Below, one piece after another: positions 19,479-29,188 of a DNA stretch of 64,000 nucleotides. A model generated the notes under the pieces. That model searched no databases. It worked only from the letters and a program-made list of their open reading frames with translations, and was not told the origin of the DNA. The stretch covers positions 63,184 to 127,183 of the forward strand of contig NZ_ML708619.1 of NCBI RefSeq assembly GCF_008831305.1, given 5' to 3'. The position numbers and the translations under genes are program-made. Position 1 is the stretch's first letter. The number at the start of each line of letters is the position of its first letter. The stretch is from Kocuria coralli (GTDB lineage Bacteria > Actinomycetota > Actinomycetes > Actinomycetales > Micrococcaceae).

Positions 19479-21089
19479 GTGGCCGAAAGCCGTACCACCG
19501 CCCGCGCCGTGCTCGAGACCCTCAAGGGATACGGGATCGACACCGTCTTCGGCATCCCGGGAACCCATTCGCTGGAGTTCTACCGCCCCCTGCGCGAACT
19601 GGGCATCCGGGCGGTCACGCCGCGGCACGAGCAGGGAGCGGCCTACGGGGCCGATGGATGGTCCCTGGTCTCGGGGCTCCCGGGCGTCGTGATCACGACG
19701 TCGGGGCCGGGCCTGCTGAACTCGCTGTCCGGGGCGGCCACGGCCTACGCGGAGTCACGGCCCATGATCCTCCTGTCCCCCGGGCGGCCGCTGGGGCAGG
19801 ACTTCCGCGACATCGGCGATCTGCACGAGACCAAGAACCCCTCCGGGGCGGTGGACTCGATCGTCGGGCACTCACGGCGGGTCACCAACGGGGCGGAAGC
19901 GGTCACGATGATCCATGACGCCATGCGCGACTTCACCCATTCCCGCCCCCGTCCCGTCCACATCGAGATCCCGCTGGACATCCTGGAGGCGGAGCTGGAC
20001 TACACGGACCGCCAGGTGGCGCCGCGTCCCCTCGGCGCCCCGCAGCCGGCCCCCGTCGAGGACGTGCGGCGTGCGGCCGAGGCCCTCGGGACGGCGAAGC
20101 GCCCGGTGATCCTGGCCGGAGGCGGGTCCCTGGCAGCCGGTGCGCGGCTGCTCGAGCTGGCCGAGCTGCTGGAGGCGCCGGTCATCACGACCACGAACGG
20201 CAAGGGGGCGATTCCCGAGCGGCACAGGCTCTCCCTCGGCGCCGACCTGCGCCTGGAGACCGCGCAGGAGTTCCTGAGGTCGGCCGACGCGCTGCTGGTG
20301 ATCGGTTCCAAAGTGGGGGCCGCGGAGATGTGGGGCGGTGAGATCACGCCCGAGGGCCCGATCATCCGCGTGGACATCATGCGGGACCAGATGCTGTGCA
20401 ACCTGGACCCGGACATCGAGCTGCCGGGCAACTCCGCCGCCGTCGTCGGCCAGCTCATCGAGGCCCTGGGGGACCCGGGCGATCGCGCGCCGCAGGACCT
20501 GACCGACGTCTTCGCCAGGATGGACGAGGAGGCACGGCGCCTGGCGCCGGAGCTGGCCGAGCTCAACGAGGCGATCATGAACGCGGTGCCGCCCGAAACC
20601 ATCATCGGCGGGGACTCATCTCAAGTCACATACATGGGATCAACGACTTTTTTCCGCGCTCAGTCACCCAATTCACTGCTTTACATGGGTACATACGCCA
20701 CACTGGGCTACGGACTGCCCGCCTCGATCGGGGCAAAGCTCGCAGCGCCGGAACGTCCCGTCGTATCTCTGGTTGGCGACGGGGCGTTGATGTTCTCCAT
20801 TCAGGAGCTCATGACCGCGGTGGAACTCGGTATCACCCTGCCCATCGTGTGCGTGGACAACGGCGGCTATGGAGAGATTAGGGCCAATATGGAAGACCGC
20901 CAGATTGATCCTCTGGCGGTCGATCTGCGGCAACCCGACTGGGTGGCGCTCGGCGAGGCCTTCGGCGCCAGGGGCGTCGCGGCGACGGCCGACGACGTCG
21001 CCGACCGCGTCCTCGAAGCCTTGGACGCCCCCGGACCCACGCTGATCCACCTGCCGCTCTCCAAGCGCGCGGAGGTCCCCACGGCCTGA
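19479..21089 (+). CDS. Thiamine-diphosphate-dependent 2-keto acid decarboxylase-like enzyme (candidate 2-ketoarginine decarboxylase)
   Basis: A 536-residue enzyme of the acetolactate synthase/benzoylformate decarboxylase fold. The N-terminal Pyr domain has catalytic E51 in TPRHEQGAAYGADGW. The central domain follows, and the PP domain carries the ThDP motif from VGDGALMFSIQELMTAVELG to VDNGGYGEI. AruI, the 2-ketoarginine decarboxylase of the Pseudomonas arginine transaminase pathway, belongs to this group, and the neighbours supply the other steps. The GTG at 19479 has AAAGGA 6 nt upstream. Oddity: about 20611-20925 uses clearly AT-richer codons (TCA, TCT, ACA, TTT, CAA) than the rest of the gene. 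Acetolactate-synthase-like or oxalyl-CoA-type activity is the alternative. Confidence 0.82.
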   Translation: MAESRTTARAVLETLKGYGIDTVFGIPGTHSLEFYRPLRELGIRAVTPRHEQGAAYGADGWSLVSGLPGVVITTSGPGLLNSLSGAATAYAESRPMILLSPGRPLGQDFRDIGDLHETKNPSGAVDSIVGHSRRVTNGAEAVTMIHDAMRDFTHSRPRPVHIEIPLDILEAELDYTDRQVAPRPLGAPQPAPVEDVRRAAEALGTAKRPVILAGGGSLAAGARLLELAELLEAPVITTTNGKGAIPERHRLSLGADLRLETAQEFLRSADALLVIGSKVGAAEMWGGEITPEGPIIRVDIMRDQMLCNLDPDIELPGNSAAVVGQLIEALGDPGDRAPQDLTDVFARMDEEARRLAPELAELNEAIMNAVPPETIIGGDSSQVTYMGSTTFFRAQSPNSLLYMGTYATLGYGLPASIGAKLAAPERPVVSLVGDGALMFSIQELMTAVELGITLPIVCVDNGGYGEIRANMEDRQIDPLAVDLRQPDWVALGEAFGARGVAATADDVADRVLEALDAPGPTLIHLPLSKRAEVPTA

Positions 21090-21095
21090 GCAATC

Positions 21096-21110
21096 CCCCG
21101 GCAACCGGGG
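21096..21110 (+). terminator. Short GC hairpin after the decarboxylase gene
   Basis: CCCCGG and CCGGGG pair around a 3-nt loop, 7 nt after the stop. It is weak and has no U-tract. Confidence 0.3.
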
Positions 21111-21236
21111 ACACACAACGGCAACATTGAGTACACGCTGAAGAAACGCTGAGCAAAACGCCGGAAACATGGCCTCTCTAGCGTCGTAGCTGCCTTGAAC
21201 GTAGCGGGTCCTCCCGCCAGTCCCGAGGGAGCCGCA

Positions 21237-22502
21237 GTGTCCTCACGCGCCCTACTTACCGCCGTCCTTCCCCTGGTGGGCGCGCTCGTCCTCACGGGTT
21301 GCGGCCAGCGCTACGACCCGCAGGCCCAGGCCGCCGCCGAGCAGGCACCGCGGCAGTCCTGCGTGGACACCGACGGCGACACCATCAAGGTCGGCCTGCT
21401 CAACTCCCTGTCGGGCACCATGGCGGTCAGCGAGACCACCGTGAACCGCTCCCTGAACATGGCGATCGACGAGATCAACGCCGACGGCGGGGTGCTGGGC
21501 AAGCAGATCGAGCCGGTGACCGAAGACGGTGCCAGCGAGCCCACGATCTTCGCCGAGCGGGCGGGCAAGCTGATCCGCCAGGACTGCGTGGCGGCCGTGT
21601 TCGGCGGCTGGACCTCGGCATCGCGCAAGGCCATGCTGCCGGTCTTCGAATCGCAGGACTCCCTGCTGTTCTACCCCGTCCAGTACGAGGGTCTGGAGGC
21701 CTCCCCGAACATCTTCTACTCGGGTGCGACCACCAACCAGCAGATCATCCCCGCGCTGGACTGGATGCGCGAGCAGGGCCACCGCAAGATCTTCCTGGTC
21801 GGCTCCGACTACGTCTTCCCCCGCACGGCCAATCGCATCATCAACGCCTACGCCGAGGCGCACGACATGGAGATCGTGGGCGAGGAATACGTCCCGATGG
21901 GCTCCACGGAGTTCTCCACCATCGTCAACAAGGCCATGGCCTCCGAGGCGGACGCCGTGTTCAACACCCTGAACGGCGACTCCAACGTGGCGTTCTTCCG
22001 CCAGTACAACGCGGTGGGGATGGACGCGCAGTCCCTGCCGGTGATGTCCGTGTCCATCGCGGAGGAGGAGGTCCCCGGGATCGGCGTGGACAACCTGAGG
22101 GGCCAGTACGTGGCCTGGGACTACTACCAGACCGTCGAGACCCCCGAGAACGACGCGTTCGTGGCCGACTTCAAGCGGAGCTACGGCGAGAACCAGGTGA
22201 CCTCGGACCCCATGGAGGCCGCCTACACATCGGTCTACCTGTGGAAGGAGATGGTCGAGGAGGCGGGCTCCTTCGACGTCGCCGCCGTCCAGGAGGCAGC
22301 CGACAGCGGGGAGATCGCCTTCGACGCACCCGAGGGGACGGTGACGGTCGACGGCGAGAACCAGCACATCTCCAAGACCCCGCGCATCGGCCAGATCCGC
22401 GAGGACGGGCTGATCGACACCATCTGGGAGGCTCCCGAGCCGGTTGCCCCCGATCCGTTCCTGGACGGCTACTCCTGGGCCGCCAGTATCAACGGCGCCT
22501 GA
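21237..22502 (+). CDS. urtA: Urea ABC transporter, substrate-binding lipoprotein UrtA
   Basis: A 421-residue periplasmic-type binding lipoprotein of the Livk/AmiC class. The signal peptide ends in a lipobox (LVLTGCGQ). The mature part shows [17 protein letters not shown], then [15 protein letters not shown] and [20 protein letters not shown], which are characteristic of UrtA. The GTG at 21237 is preferred because GAGGGAG lies about 6 nt upstream; a TTG at 21195 would add a non-signal stretch. It heads urtABCDE, which leads directly into the urease genes, so imported or endogenous urea is passed to urease. The UrtA identification is firm from the neighbourhood and the family motifs. Confidence 0.95.
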   Translation: MSSRALLTAVLPLVGALVLTGCGQRYDPQAQAAAEQAPRQSCVDTDGDTIKVGLLNSLSGTMAVSETTVNRSLNMAIDEINADGGVLGKQIEPVTEDGASEPTIFAERAGKLIRQDCVAAVFGGWTSASRKAMLPVFESQDSLLFYPVQYEGLEASPNIFYSGATTNQQIIPALDWMREQGHRKIFLVGSDYVFPRTANRIINAYAEAHDMEIVGEEYVPMGSTEFSTIVNKAMASEADAVFNTLNGDSNVAFFRQYNAVGMDAQSLPVMSVSIAEEEVPGIGVDNLRGQYVAWDYYQTVETPENDAFVADFKRSYGENQVTSDPMEAAYTSVYLWKEMVEEAGSFDVAAVQEAADSGEIAFDAPEGTVTVDGENQHISKTPRIGQIREDGLIDTIWEAPEPVAPDPFLDGYSWAASINGA

Positions 22503-22536
22503 TTCCTGACCACCGCCTGCACCACGACATTCTCAC

Positions 22537-22552
22537 GACTCTCTTCAGAGTC
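22537..22552 (+). repeat. Small inverted repeat between urtA and urtB
   Basis: GACTCT-CTTC-AGAGTC forms a 6-bp hairpin in the 98-nt urtA-urtB gap. Such intercistronic stems often stabilise mRNA of the binding protein so that it is made in excess over the membrane parts. This role is inferred. Confidence 0.3.
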
Positions 22553-22600
22553 ATTCTCCGGATCCATTCCTCAGAGGCATCTTTCAGAAAGGGGGCGCAC

Positions 22601-23485
22601 GTGGAGATTCTCATCAGCCAGCTTTTCGCCGGCCTGAGCCTGGGCTCGGTGCTGCTGCTCGCAGCGGTCGGCCTGTCCCTGACCTTCGGTCAGATGGGCG
22701 TGATCAACATGGCCCACGGCGAATTCATCATGGCCGGCGCCTACACGGCGTTCACGGTCCAGCAGATCCTGGGCAGCGCGGGGGTCTCCCTCCTGGTCAG
22801 CCTGCCCCTGGCCTTCCTGGTCGGCGGCCTCCTGGGGCTGATCCTGGAGGCGACCCTGCTCCGGCGCATGTACCACCGGCCCCTGGACACCCTGCTGGTG
22901 ACCTTCGGCGTCTCCCTGATCCTCCAGCAGCTGGCCCGGGACATCTTCGGCGCCCCCTCGGTGGACGTCCGGTTGCCGGAGCTGCTGTCCGGGCCGGTCA
23001 TGATCTTCGGGACCCCGGTCCCCGCCTCGCGGGTGTTCATCCTGGCGCTCACGGTCGTCGTGGTGGCCGGGCTGTCCCTGCTGATGTCCAGGACCTCTCT
23101 GGGGCGCCGCATCCGCGCGGTGGTCCAGTCCCGCGAACTGGCCGAGGCCTCCGGGATCTCCTCGCGCCGCACCGACGCCCTGACGTTCTTCGTCGGCTCC
23201 GGCCTGGCCGGGGTGGCAGGCGTGGCGATCACCCTGATCGGCTCCACCAGCCCCACGCTGGGCACCACCTACATCGTGGACGCGTTCCTGGTGGTCGTCG
23301 CCGGCGGCATCGGACAGATCCGCGGCGCGGTGATCGCGGCAGCGGGCCTGGGCCTGCTGCAGGTCTTCTTCGAATTCGGTACCACGGCGTCGATCGCCAA
23401 GGTGATCGTGCTGGTCATCGTGGTCGCATTCCTCCAGATCCGCCCGCAGGGCATCGTCGCTACTCGCACTCGGGGGCTGGCATGA
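22601..23485 (+). CDS. urtB: Urea ABC transporter permease UrtB
   Basis: A 294-residue membrane subunit of the LivH type, with about 8 transmembrane helices. It opens MEILISQLFAGLSLGSVLLL. Typical segments are LTFGQMGVINMAHGEFIMAG and GRRIRAVVQSRELAEASGIS. The GTG at 22601 has AAAGGGGG about 6 nt upstream; the frame further upstream is a shadow of urtA. Its stop overlaps the urtC start (ATGA). It forms the channel with UrtC. Confidence 0.94.
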   Translation: MEILISQLFAGLSLGSVLLLAAVGLSLTFGQMGVINMAHGEFIMAGAYTAFTVQQILGSAGVSLLVSLPLAFLVGGLLGLILEATLLRRMYHRPLDTLLVTFGVSLILQQLARDIFGAPSVDVRLPELLSGPVMIFGTPVPASRVFILALTVVVVAGLSLLMSRTSLGRRIRAVVQSRELAEASGISSRRTDALTFFVGSGLAGVAGVAITLIGSTSPTLGTTYIVDAFLVVVAGGIGQIRGAVIAAAGLGLLQVFFEFGTTASIAKVIVLVIVVAFLQIRPQGIVATRTRGLA

Positions 23486-24717
23486 CAACCACAGCAACAC
23501 CACCGGCAACCACGACGCCGAGCACCACCGGCGCCAGGAAACTGCCCTCCGTGGCCGAAGGGCCCGGCGTATGGACCACCGGCCCGCGCGGGGCACTGAT
23601 CGGCCTGGGCATCGGAGCCGTGCTGCTCCTGGTAGTCGCGCCGTTGACGCTCGGCGGATTCGGTCTTGACCTGCTGGGCCGCTACCTGTGCATGGCCATG
23701 GTCGCGGTGGGAATCGGCCTGGTCTGGGGCCGTGGCGGCATGCTGGCCATGGGCCAGGGCGTGTACTTCGGCCTGGGCGCCTACATCATGGCGATGCACA
23801 TGACCCTGGCGGACACCACCCTCGAAGGGGAGAGCATCCCGACCTTCATGCGCCAGAACGGCGTGGAACGGCTCCCCGAGCTGTGGGGGATCGTGCAGCA
23901 CCCGGTGATCGCCGTGGCCGCCATCATCCTGGTCCCCACCGCCGTGGCGGGCCTGCTGGGCTGGGCGATCTTCTCCCGCCGGGTCAAGGGCGCCTACTTC
24001 GCGATCCTCTCCCAGGCGCTGGCCGCGGCCTTCGCGGTGCTGATCATCGGCCAGCCCGTGCTGACCAACGGCTCCAACGGCCTGTCCAACTTCCAGTCCC
24101 TGTTCGGCTGGGATCTGGACGACTCCGGGAACCGGCTCGTGCTCTTCCTGGTGGTCGCCGTGATCCTGCTCGCCATGCTGGCCGTGACCTGGCAGCTCTA
24201 CCGCTCCCGGTTCGGCGAGCTCCTGGTGGCGGTGCGCGACCAGGAGGAGCGGGTCCGGTTCCTCGGCTACGACCCGGCCCTGATCAAGACCGTCGCCTAC
24301 ATGATCGCCGCGCTCTTCGCGGCCATCGGCGGGGCGCTGTTCGTCCCGGTGGTCGGCATCATCTCCCCGGCGGACATCGGCGTGGTCCCGTCCATCGCCT
24401 TCCTGATCGGCGTGGCCATCGGCGGGCGGGCCACCTGGCTCGGCCCGGTCCTGGGGTCGATCGCCGTGTCCTTCGCGGGCACCCAGCTCGCCTCGGCCTT
24501 CCCCTCGGCCTGGGTCTACCTGCAGGGTCTGCTGTTCGTCCTGGTCATCGGCTTCCTGCCCGGCGGGCTGGCCTCCGTGATCGGGCTGCTGCGCCGTCGC
24601 CGTCCTGAAGGTCGCGGCGGTGGGCGCGGCGACGGCTCCGCAGGAGCCCCGGACGAGCCCGGCGACGACCCCCAGGACACCACCCGCGAGGCGACCGAAC
24701 CGGAGGCAGCACGATGA
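23482..24717 (+). CDS. urtC: Urea ABC transporter permease UrtC
   Basis: A 411-residue LivM-type permease. A Thr-rich N-terminus precedes about 9-10 hydrophobic helices; GLVWGRGGMLAMGQGVYFGL and GAYIMAMHMTL are typical of UrtC. The C-terminal tail is charged and Gly/Asp-rich. It overlaps urtB and urtD by 4 nt each (ATGA), so the four downstream transporter genes are translationally coupled. Confidence 0.94.
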   Translation: MTTTATPPATTTPSTTGARKLPSVAEGPGVWTTGPRGALIGLGIGAVLLLVVAPLTLGGFGLDLLGRYLCMAMVAVGIGLVWGRGGMLAMGQGVYFGLGAYIMAMHMTLADTTLEGESIPTFMRQNGVERLPELWGIVQHPVIAVAAIILVPTAVAGLLGWAIFSRRVKGAYFAILSQALAAAFAVLIIGQPVLTNGSNGLSNFQSLFGWDLDDSGNRLVLFLVVAVILLAMLAVTWQLYRSRFGELLVAVRDQEERVRFLGYDPALIKTVAYMIAALFAAIGGALFVPVVGIISPADIGVVPSIAFLIGVAIGGRATWLGPVLGSIAVSFAGTQLASAFPSAWVYLQGLLFVLVIGFLPGGLASVIGLLRRRRPEGRGGGRGDGSAGAPDEPGDDPQDTTREATEPEAAR

Positions 24718-25562
24718 CCCGCGATCACCGCCCCAGCTACCTGGAGATCCGCGATCTGCGCGTGGTCTTCGACAAGTTCGTGGCCGTGGACGGCGTGGAC
24801 CTGCGCGTCGAGCAGGGGGACCTGCGGTTCCTGATCGGCCCGAACGGCGCGGGGAAGACCACCACGATCGACGCCGTGACTGCCCTGGCTCCCGCGCAGG
24901 GCTCCATCAACCACAACGGGCACGAGCTCGTGGGCCGCAAGACGCACAAGATCGTGCGCTACGGAGTGGGCCGCACGTTCCAGACGGCCAGTGTCTTCGA
25001 GGATCTCACCGTGCTGCAGAACCTGGACATCGCCGCGGGCTTGCGGCGGCGCCCCCGGGAGATGCTGCGCCACCGCACGGGGGTCTCCGCGCGCATCACC
25101 GAGGTGATGAAGACCACCGGGCTCAGCGACTTCCAGGAGACGAAGGCCGGCGTGCTCTCCCACGGGCAGAAGCAGTGGCTGGAGATCGGGATGCTCATGG
25201 TCCAGGACGCCAACGTGCTCCTGCTCGACGAGCCCGTGGCGGGGATGAGCCAGGACGAACGCGATGCCACCGGCGAGCTGCTCAGGAAGCTGGCGGCCGA
25301 CCACGTGGTGGTCGTGGTCGAGCACGACATGGAGTTCCTGCGCAAGTACGCCCAGTCCGTCACGGTCATGGCGGCGGGCAAGATCATCGCCGAGGGGACC
25401 GTGGCCGAGGTCCAGGCCAACCCCACGGTGCAGGAGATCTACCTGGGCACCGCCGGAACCAAGAGCCTGGAAGAAGCCAAGGCCGAGGCCGAGATGCTGG
25501 GACTGGACCCGGAGGCGGTCACCGTCGGCGTCCCGTCCGCGACAGAACGCGAGGAGCACTGA
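24714..25562 (+). CDS. urtD: Urea ABC transporter ATPase UrtD
   Basis: A 282-residue LivG-type ATPase. Walker A is [10 protein letters not shown], Walker [11 protein letters not shown], and the signature region is [32 protein letters not shown] is typical of UrtD. It powers UrtBC together with UrtE. A C-terminal extension (about residues 250-282) goes beyond the core ATPase. It shares one base with the urtE start (TGATG). Confidence 0.95.
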   Translation: MTRDHRPSYLEIRDLRVVFDKFVAVDGVDLRVEQGDLRFLIGPNGAGKTTTIDAVTALAPAQGSINHNGHELVGRKTHKIVRYGVGRTFQTASVFEDLTVLQNLDIAAGLRRRPREMLRHRTGVSARITEVMKTTGLSDFQETKAGVLSHGQKQWLEIGMLMVQDANVLLLDEPVAGMSQDERDATGELLRKLAADHVVVVVEHDMEFLRKYAQSVTVMAAGKIIAEGTVAEVQANPTVQEIYLGTAGTKSLEEAKAEAEMLGLDPEAVTVGVPSATEREEH

Positions 25563-26254
25563 TGTTCAGTTTCGAAGGGGTGCGCTCCGGCTACGGCCGT
25601 ACGGAGGTCCTGCACGGCATCGATCTCGAGGTTCCCGACGACGGCGTCACGACCGTCCTGGGACACAACGGGGCTGGCAAGACCACGTTGCTCAAGACGG
25701 TGATGGGCCTGCTGCCCGTCCGCTCCGGCCGGATCACCTGGGACGGCGAGGACATCACGAGGCTCTCGGCCCACCAGCGGGTGCGGATGGGCCTGGCCTG
25801 GGTGCCGCAGGGGCAGAAGTCCTTCGGCAGCCTCACCACCCGGGAGAACCTGCTGGTGGTGGCCGAGGCCCATCCCGGCGGCAAGGAGCGGCTGGACGGG
25901 GTTCTGGACCTTTTCCCGGCGCTCGGGGAGCTCATGGACCGCCGCGCCGGGCTGCTCTCCGGAGGGCAGCGGCAGCAGTTGTCCATCGCCCGGGCCCTGC
26001 TCACCGGCCCCCGCCTGCTGGTGCTGGACGAGCCCTCGGAAGGCATCCAGCCGTCGGTCGTGCAGGAGATCGAGGAGAAGATCGTGGGCCTGGCCTCCCG
26101 CTCCGGGACGCAGGTCCTGCTGGCCGAGCAGAAGGTGGGCTTCGCCCTGGAGGCCGCGGACCGGTACGCCGTGCTGGCCACCGGGCGGATCGTGCGCTCC
26201 GGGCTGGCCGACGAGGCCGCCGTGGACGCCGCCCGGGAAGCCCTGGCGGTCTAG
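25562..26254 (+). CDS. urtE: Urea ABC transporter ATPase UrtE
   Basis: A 230-residue LivF-type ATPase. Walker A is [10 protein letters not shown], the signature [15 protein letters not shown], and Walker [15 protein letters not shown]. The latter, together with [19 protein letters not shown], is typical of UrtE. The ATG at 25562 overlaps the urtD stop. The frame is open upstream, but that part shadows urtD. ureA begins 8 nt after its stop, so transporter and urease appear to form one transcript. Confidence 0.95.
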   Translation: MFSFEGVRSGYGRTEVLHGIDLEVPDDGVTTVLGHNGAGKTTLLKTVMGLLPVRSGRITWDGEDITRLSAHQRVRMGLAWVPQGQKSFGSLTTRENLLVVAEAHPGGKERLDGVLDLFPALGELMDRRAGLLSGGQRQQLSIARALLTGPRLLVLDEPSEGIQPSVVQEIEEKIVGLASRSGTQVLLAEQKVGFALEAADRYAVLATGRIVRSGLADEAAVDAAREALAV

Positions 26255-26262
26255 GGGCGGCC

Positions 26263-26565
26263 ATGTATCTGACACCCAGAGAGCAGGAGAAACTGCTGGT
26301 CGTGGTCGCCGGGGATCTCGCCCGGCGCCGCCTGGACCGGGGCCTGAGGCTCAACCACCCGGAAGCGGTCGCCCTGATCACCTCCGAGCTGCTGGAAGCG
26401 GCCCGCGATGGAAGGACCGTGGCCGACCTGATGTCCTGGGGGGCTACGATCCTGTCCCGCGACCAGGTCATGGAGGGCGTGCCGGAGATGATCCATTCGG
26501 TTCAGGTCGAGGCCACCTTCCCGGACGGCACCAAGCTGGTGACCGTGCACGACCCCATCCGCTGA
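26263..26565 (+). CDS. ureA: Urease gamma subunit
   Basis: The 100-residue UreA shows the full family pattern: [55 protein letters not shown] and [15 protein letters not shown]. Its length equals the normal gamma subunit. It packs against UreB and UreC in the nickel urease. It starts 8 nt after urtE. Confidence 0.97.
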   Translation: MYLTPREQEKLLVVVAGDLARRRLDRGLRLNHPEAVALITSELLEAARDGRTVADLMSWGATILSRDQVMEGVPEMIHSVQVEATFPDGTKLVTVHDPIR

Positions 26566-26594
26566 GCATTGTGATGACTACCCCGACGAATACC

Positions 26595-26623
26595 GCGATC
26601 CCGGCAGCCCATGCCGGGATCGC
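26595..26623 (+). repeat. Perfect 12-bp hairpin between ureA and ureB
   Basis: Arms 26595-26606 and 26612-26623 pair perfectly around a 5-nt loop and end 2 nt before the CAGGAGG ribosome binding site of ureB. Inside an operon this may set RNA stability, act as a processing site or mask the start. No U-tract follows. Confidence 0.55.
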
Positions 26624-26635
26624 CCAGGAGGCACC

Positions 26636-26935
26636 GTGATCCCCGGAGAGTACGTCCTGAGCCCCGGCCCCGTGGAGATCAACTCCCAGCGGCCGACGGC
26701 CGAGGTCGAGGTGGTCAACCGCGGTGACCGGCCCGTTCAGGTCGGCTCGCACTTCCCTTTCGCCCAGGCCAATCCCGGCCTGGAGTTCGACCGAACCGCG
26801 ACAGCCGGCTACCGGCTGGACGTGCCCGCCGGCACCGCCGTCCGGTTCGAGCCCGGAGACCGCAAGACCGTCCGCCTGGTGTCCTTCGCCGGGACGGGCG
26901 AGATCGCCGAGATAGGAGACGCCCGTGGCTCGTGA
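26636..26935 (+). CDS. ureB: Urease beta subunit
   Basis: The 99-residue UreB opens [20 protein letters not shown] and carries [20 protein letters not shown] and [20 protein letters not shown], all diagnostic of the beta subunit. The GTG at 26636 has CAGGAGG upstream. It overlaps ureC by 11 nt. Confidence 0.97.
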   Translation: MIPGEYVLSPGPVEINSQRPTAEVEVVNRGDRPVQVGSHFPFAQANPGLEFDRTATAGYRLDVPAGTAVRFEPGDRKTVRLVSFAGTGEIAEIGDARGS

Positions 26936-28649
26936 ACTCTCCCGCACGGAGTACACCTCCCTCTACGGACCCACCGTCGGTGACCGGGTCCGGCTGGCCG
27001 ACACCGAGCTCTTCGCCGAGGTCGAGCGCGACCTGACCAACCGGGACCTGTCGGCGGCCGGGGACGAGGTGGTCTTCGGTGGCGGCAAGGTGATCCGCGA
27101 CGGGATGGGCCACAACGGCCGGCTGACTCGCGGCGACGGCGTCGTGGACACCGTGATCACCAATGCCCTGATCATCGACCACACCGGTGTCTTCAAAGCC
27201 GATGTCGGCATCGTGGACGGCCGGATCAGCGCGCTCGGCAAGGCCGGGAACCCCGACGTGATGGACGGCGTGGACATCCTGATCGGCGCCGCGACCGAGG
27301 TGATCGCCGGGGAGCACAAGATCCTGACGGCGGGCGGGGTGGATACCCACATCCACTTCATCGGCTCGGATCAGGTCGGCACGGCGCTGGCCTCCGGAGT
27401 GACCACCATGATCGGCGGCGGCACGGGCCCGGCGGAGGGCTCCAAGGCCACCACCGTCACCCCGGGGCCGTGGCACATCGAGAGGATGCTGCAGGCCCTG
27501 GACGGCTACCCCATGAACTTCGGGCTGCTGGGCAAGGGGCATGCCGCCGCCCAGGCGCCCCTGGAGGAGCAGGCCCGTGCCGGGGTGGCGGGGTTCAAGA
27601 TCCACGAGGACTGGGGCGCCACGCACGGCTCCATCGACGCCGCCCTGACCGCCGCCGACCGCTTCGACCTCCAGGTGGCCATCCACACGGACACGCTCAA
27701 CGAGTGCGGGTTCGTGGAGGACACCGTGCGGGCGATCGCCGGGCGGGTGATCCACACCTTCCACACCGAAGGCGCCGGCGGCGGCCATGCCCCGGACATC
27801 ATCTCCATGGCGGGCATGCCCAACGTCCTGCCGTCCTCGACCAACCCCACGCTGCCGTTCACCCGGAACACCGCCGAAGAGCATCTCGACATGCTCATGG
27901 TCTGCCATCACCTCAATCCCGCCATCCCGGAGGACGTGGCCTTCGCGGACTCCCGGATCCGCCCGGAGACGATCGCCGCCGAGGACGTCCTGCACGACCT
28001 GGGCGTGTTCTCCATGACCTCCTCGGACTCCCAGGCCATGGGCCGGGTGGGCGAGGTGGTCCTGCGCACCTGGCAGCTGGCCGACCAGATGAAGAAACGC
28101 ACGGGCCCGCTGGGCGGGGACGGACGAGGGGACAACTTCCGGATCCGCCGGTACGTCTCCAAGTACACGATCAACCCCGCCATCAGCCACGGCATCGCCC
28201 AGCACGTCGGCTCGGTCGAAGCCGGCAAGCTGGCCGACCTGGTGCTGTGGGAGCCCGTCTTCTTCGGCGTCAAGCCGCACGCCGTGCTCAAGAGCGGGCA
28301 GATCGTGCACTCCGTGATGGGCGACCCCAACGCGTCGATCCCCACCCCGCAGCCGCAGCTCATGCGCGACGCCTTCGGCGCGCAGGGCCAGGCCCCGGCA
28401 CGCAATTCCGTGCACTTCGTCTCCCGGGCGGCCTACGACGACGACGTCCGCACGCGCTACGGCCTGGCCCGGCAGATCCTGCCGGTCGGCGGGATCAGGG
28501 ACCTGACCAAGGCGGACCTCAAGCACAATGGGGAGACGCCGCGGATCGAGGTGGATCCCCAGACCTACCAGGTGCGGGTCGAGGGTGAGCTGATCACCGC
28601 CGAACCCGCGCAGGAGCTGGCCATGGCGCAGCGCTACCTCCTGTTCTGA
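26925..28649 (+). CDS. ureC: Urease alpha subunit (catalytic)
   Basis: The 574-residue catalytic subunit hydrolyses urea to ammonia and carbamate at a dinuclear nickel centre. Nickel ligands H142/H144 are in [10 protein letters not shown]; the bridging carbamylated lysine is K225 in [12 protein letters not shown]; the mobile flap has MVCHHLNP; the Asp ligand is in [15 protein letters not shown]. The GTG start has AGGAG 7 nt upstream, inside the end of ureB. The length is normal and no key residue is missing, so the enzyme should be active once matured by UreDEFG. Confidence 0.98.
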   Translation: MARELSRTEYTSLYGPTVGDRVRLADTELFAEVERDLTNRDLSAAGDEVVFGGGKVIRDGMGHNGRLTRGDGVVDTVITNALIIDHTGVFKADVGIVDGRISALGKAGNPDVMDGVDILIGAATEVIAGEHKILTAGGVDTHIHFIGSDQVGTALASGVTTMIGGGTGPAEGSKATTVTPGPWHIERMLQALDGYPMNFGLLGKGHAAAQAPLEEQARAGVAGFKIHEDWGATHGSIDAALTAADRFDLQVAIHTDTLNECGFVEDTVRAIAGRVIHTFHTEGAGGGHAPDIISMAGMPNVLPSSTNPTLPFTRNTAEEHLDMLMVCHHLNPAIPEDVAFADSRIRPETIAAEDVLHDLGVFSMTSSDSQAMGRVGEVVLRTWQLADQMKKRTGPLGGDGRGDNFRIRRYVSKYTINPAISHGIAQHVGSVEAGKLADLVLWEPVFFGVKPHAVLKSGQIVHSVMGDPNASIPTPQPQLMRDAFGAQGQAPARNSVHFVSRAAYDDDVRTRYGLARQILPVGGIRDLTKADLKHNGETPRIEVDPQTYQVRVEGELITAEPAQELAMAQRYLLF

Positions 28650-28697
28650 CGAACGGGACGCCATTCGATCCCCACGCCGTCAGACAGGAGCACCCCA

Positions 28698-29186
28698 TTG
28701 ATCGTCGAATCCGTCCTGGGAAATCTGGACGAGCTCACCGAAGACGAACGCGCCGGCCTGCACCTGGAGCGCGTTCCGCTGGAAGGTCCTGCGTTGCGTC
28801 AGCGCGTTCAGAGGGTGACCACCGATCACGGGACGGAGTTCGGGCTGCGTCTGGCGGAGCGCAGGGAGCTGCGCGACGGGGACATCCTGCACCGGGACGG
28901 CCGCAACGTCGTCGTCGTCTCGACCCTTCCCACCGAGGTGCTCGCGATCGCACCCGTCAGCGTGGAGCAGGCCGCGTTCGTGGCGCACTCGCTGGGCAAC
29001 CGGCACCTGCCCGCCCAGTTCTTCGGGCCGGAGGTCGCGTTCGCGGGACTGGAAGGTCACACGGGCGTCATGGTGGTCCAGTACGACCACACGGCCGAGC
29101 ACTTCCTGACCGACCACGGGGTGCGATTCGCCCGTCTGGACCGTGTGATGGAGCTGCCCTTCAGGCACGCCGAGCACACGCACTGA
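28698..29186 (+). CDS. ureE: Urease accessory protein UreE (nickel metallochaperone)
   Basis: The 162-residue UreE delivers nickel to the urease maturation complex. The N-terminal peptide-binding domain (GPALRQRVQRVTTDHGTEFG) precedes the metal-binding domain (HSLGNRHLPAQFFG and LTDHGVRFARL). The tail HAEHTH is a short His cluster that may bind nickel. The start is a TTG at 28698 with ACAGGAG upstream. ureF starts 2 nt after its stop. Confidence 0.92.
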   Translation: MIVESVLGNLDELTEDERAGLHLERVPLEGPALRQRVQRVTTDHGTEFGLRLAERRELRDGDILHRDGRNVVVVSTLPTEVLAIAPVSVEQAAFVAHSLGNRHLPAQFFGPEVAFAGLEGHTGVMVVQYDHTAEHFLTDHGVRFARLDRVMELPFRHAEHTH

Positions 29187-29188
29187 CC

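Noticed and set aside
21126-21168. GlnR-like nitrogen-control box upstream of urtA
   Set aside because: GAAAC occurs at 21143 and 21164, but the spacing is 21 instead of 22 and the matching GTNAC half-sites are absent.
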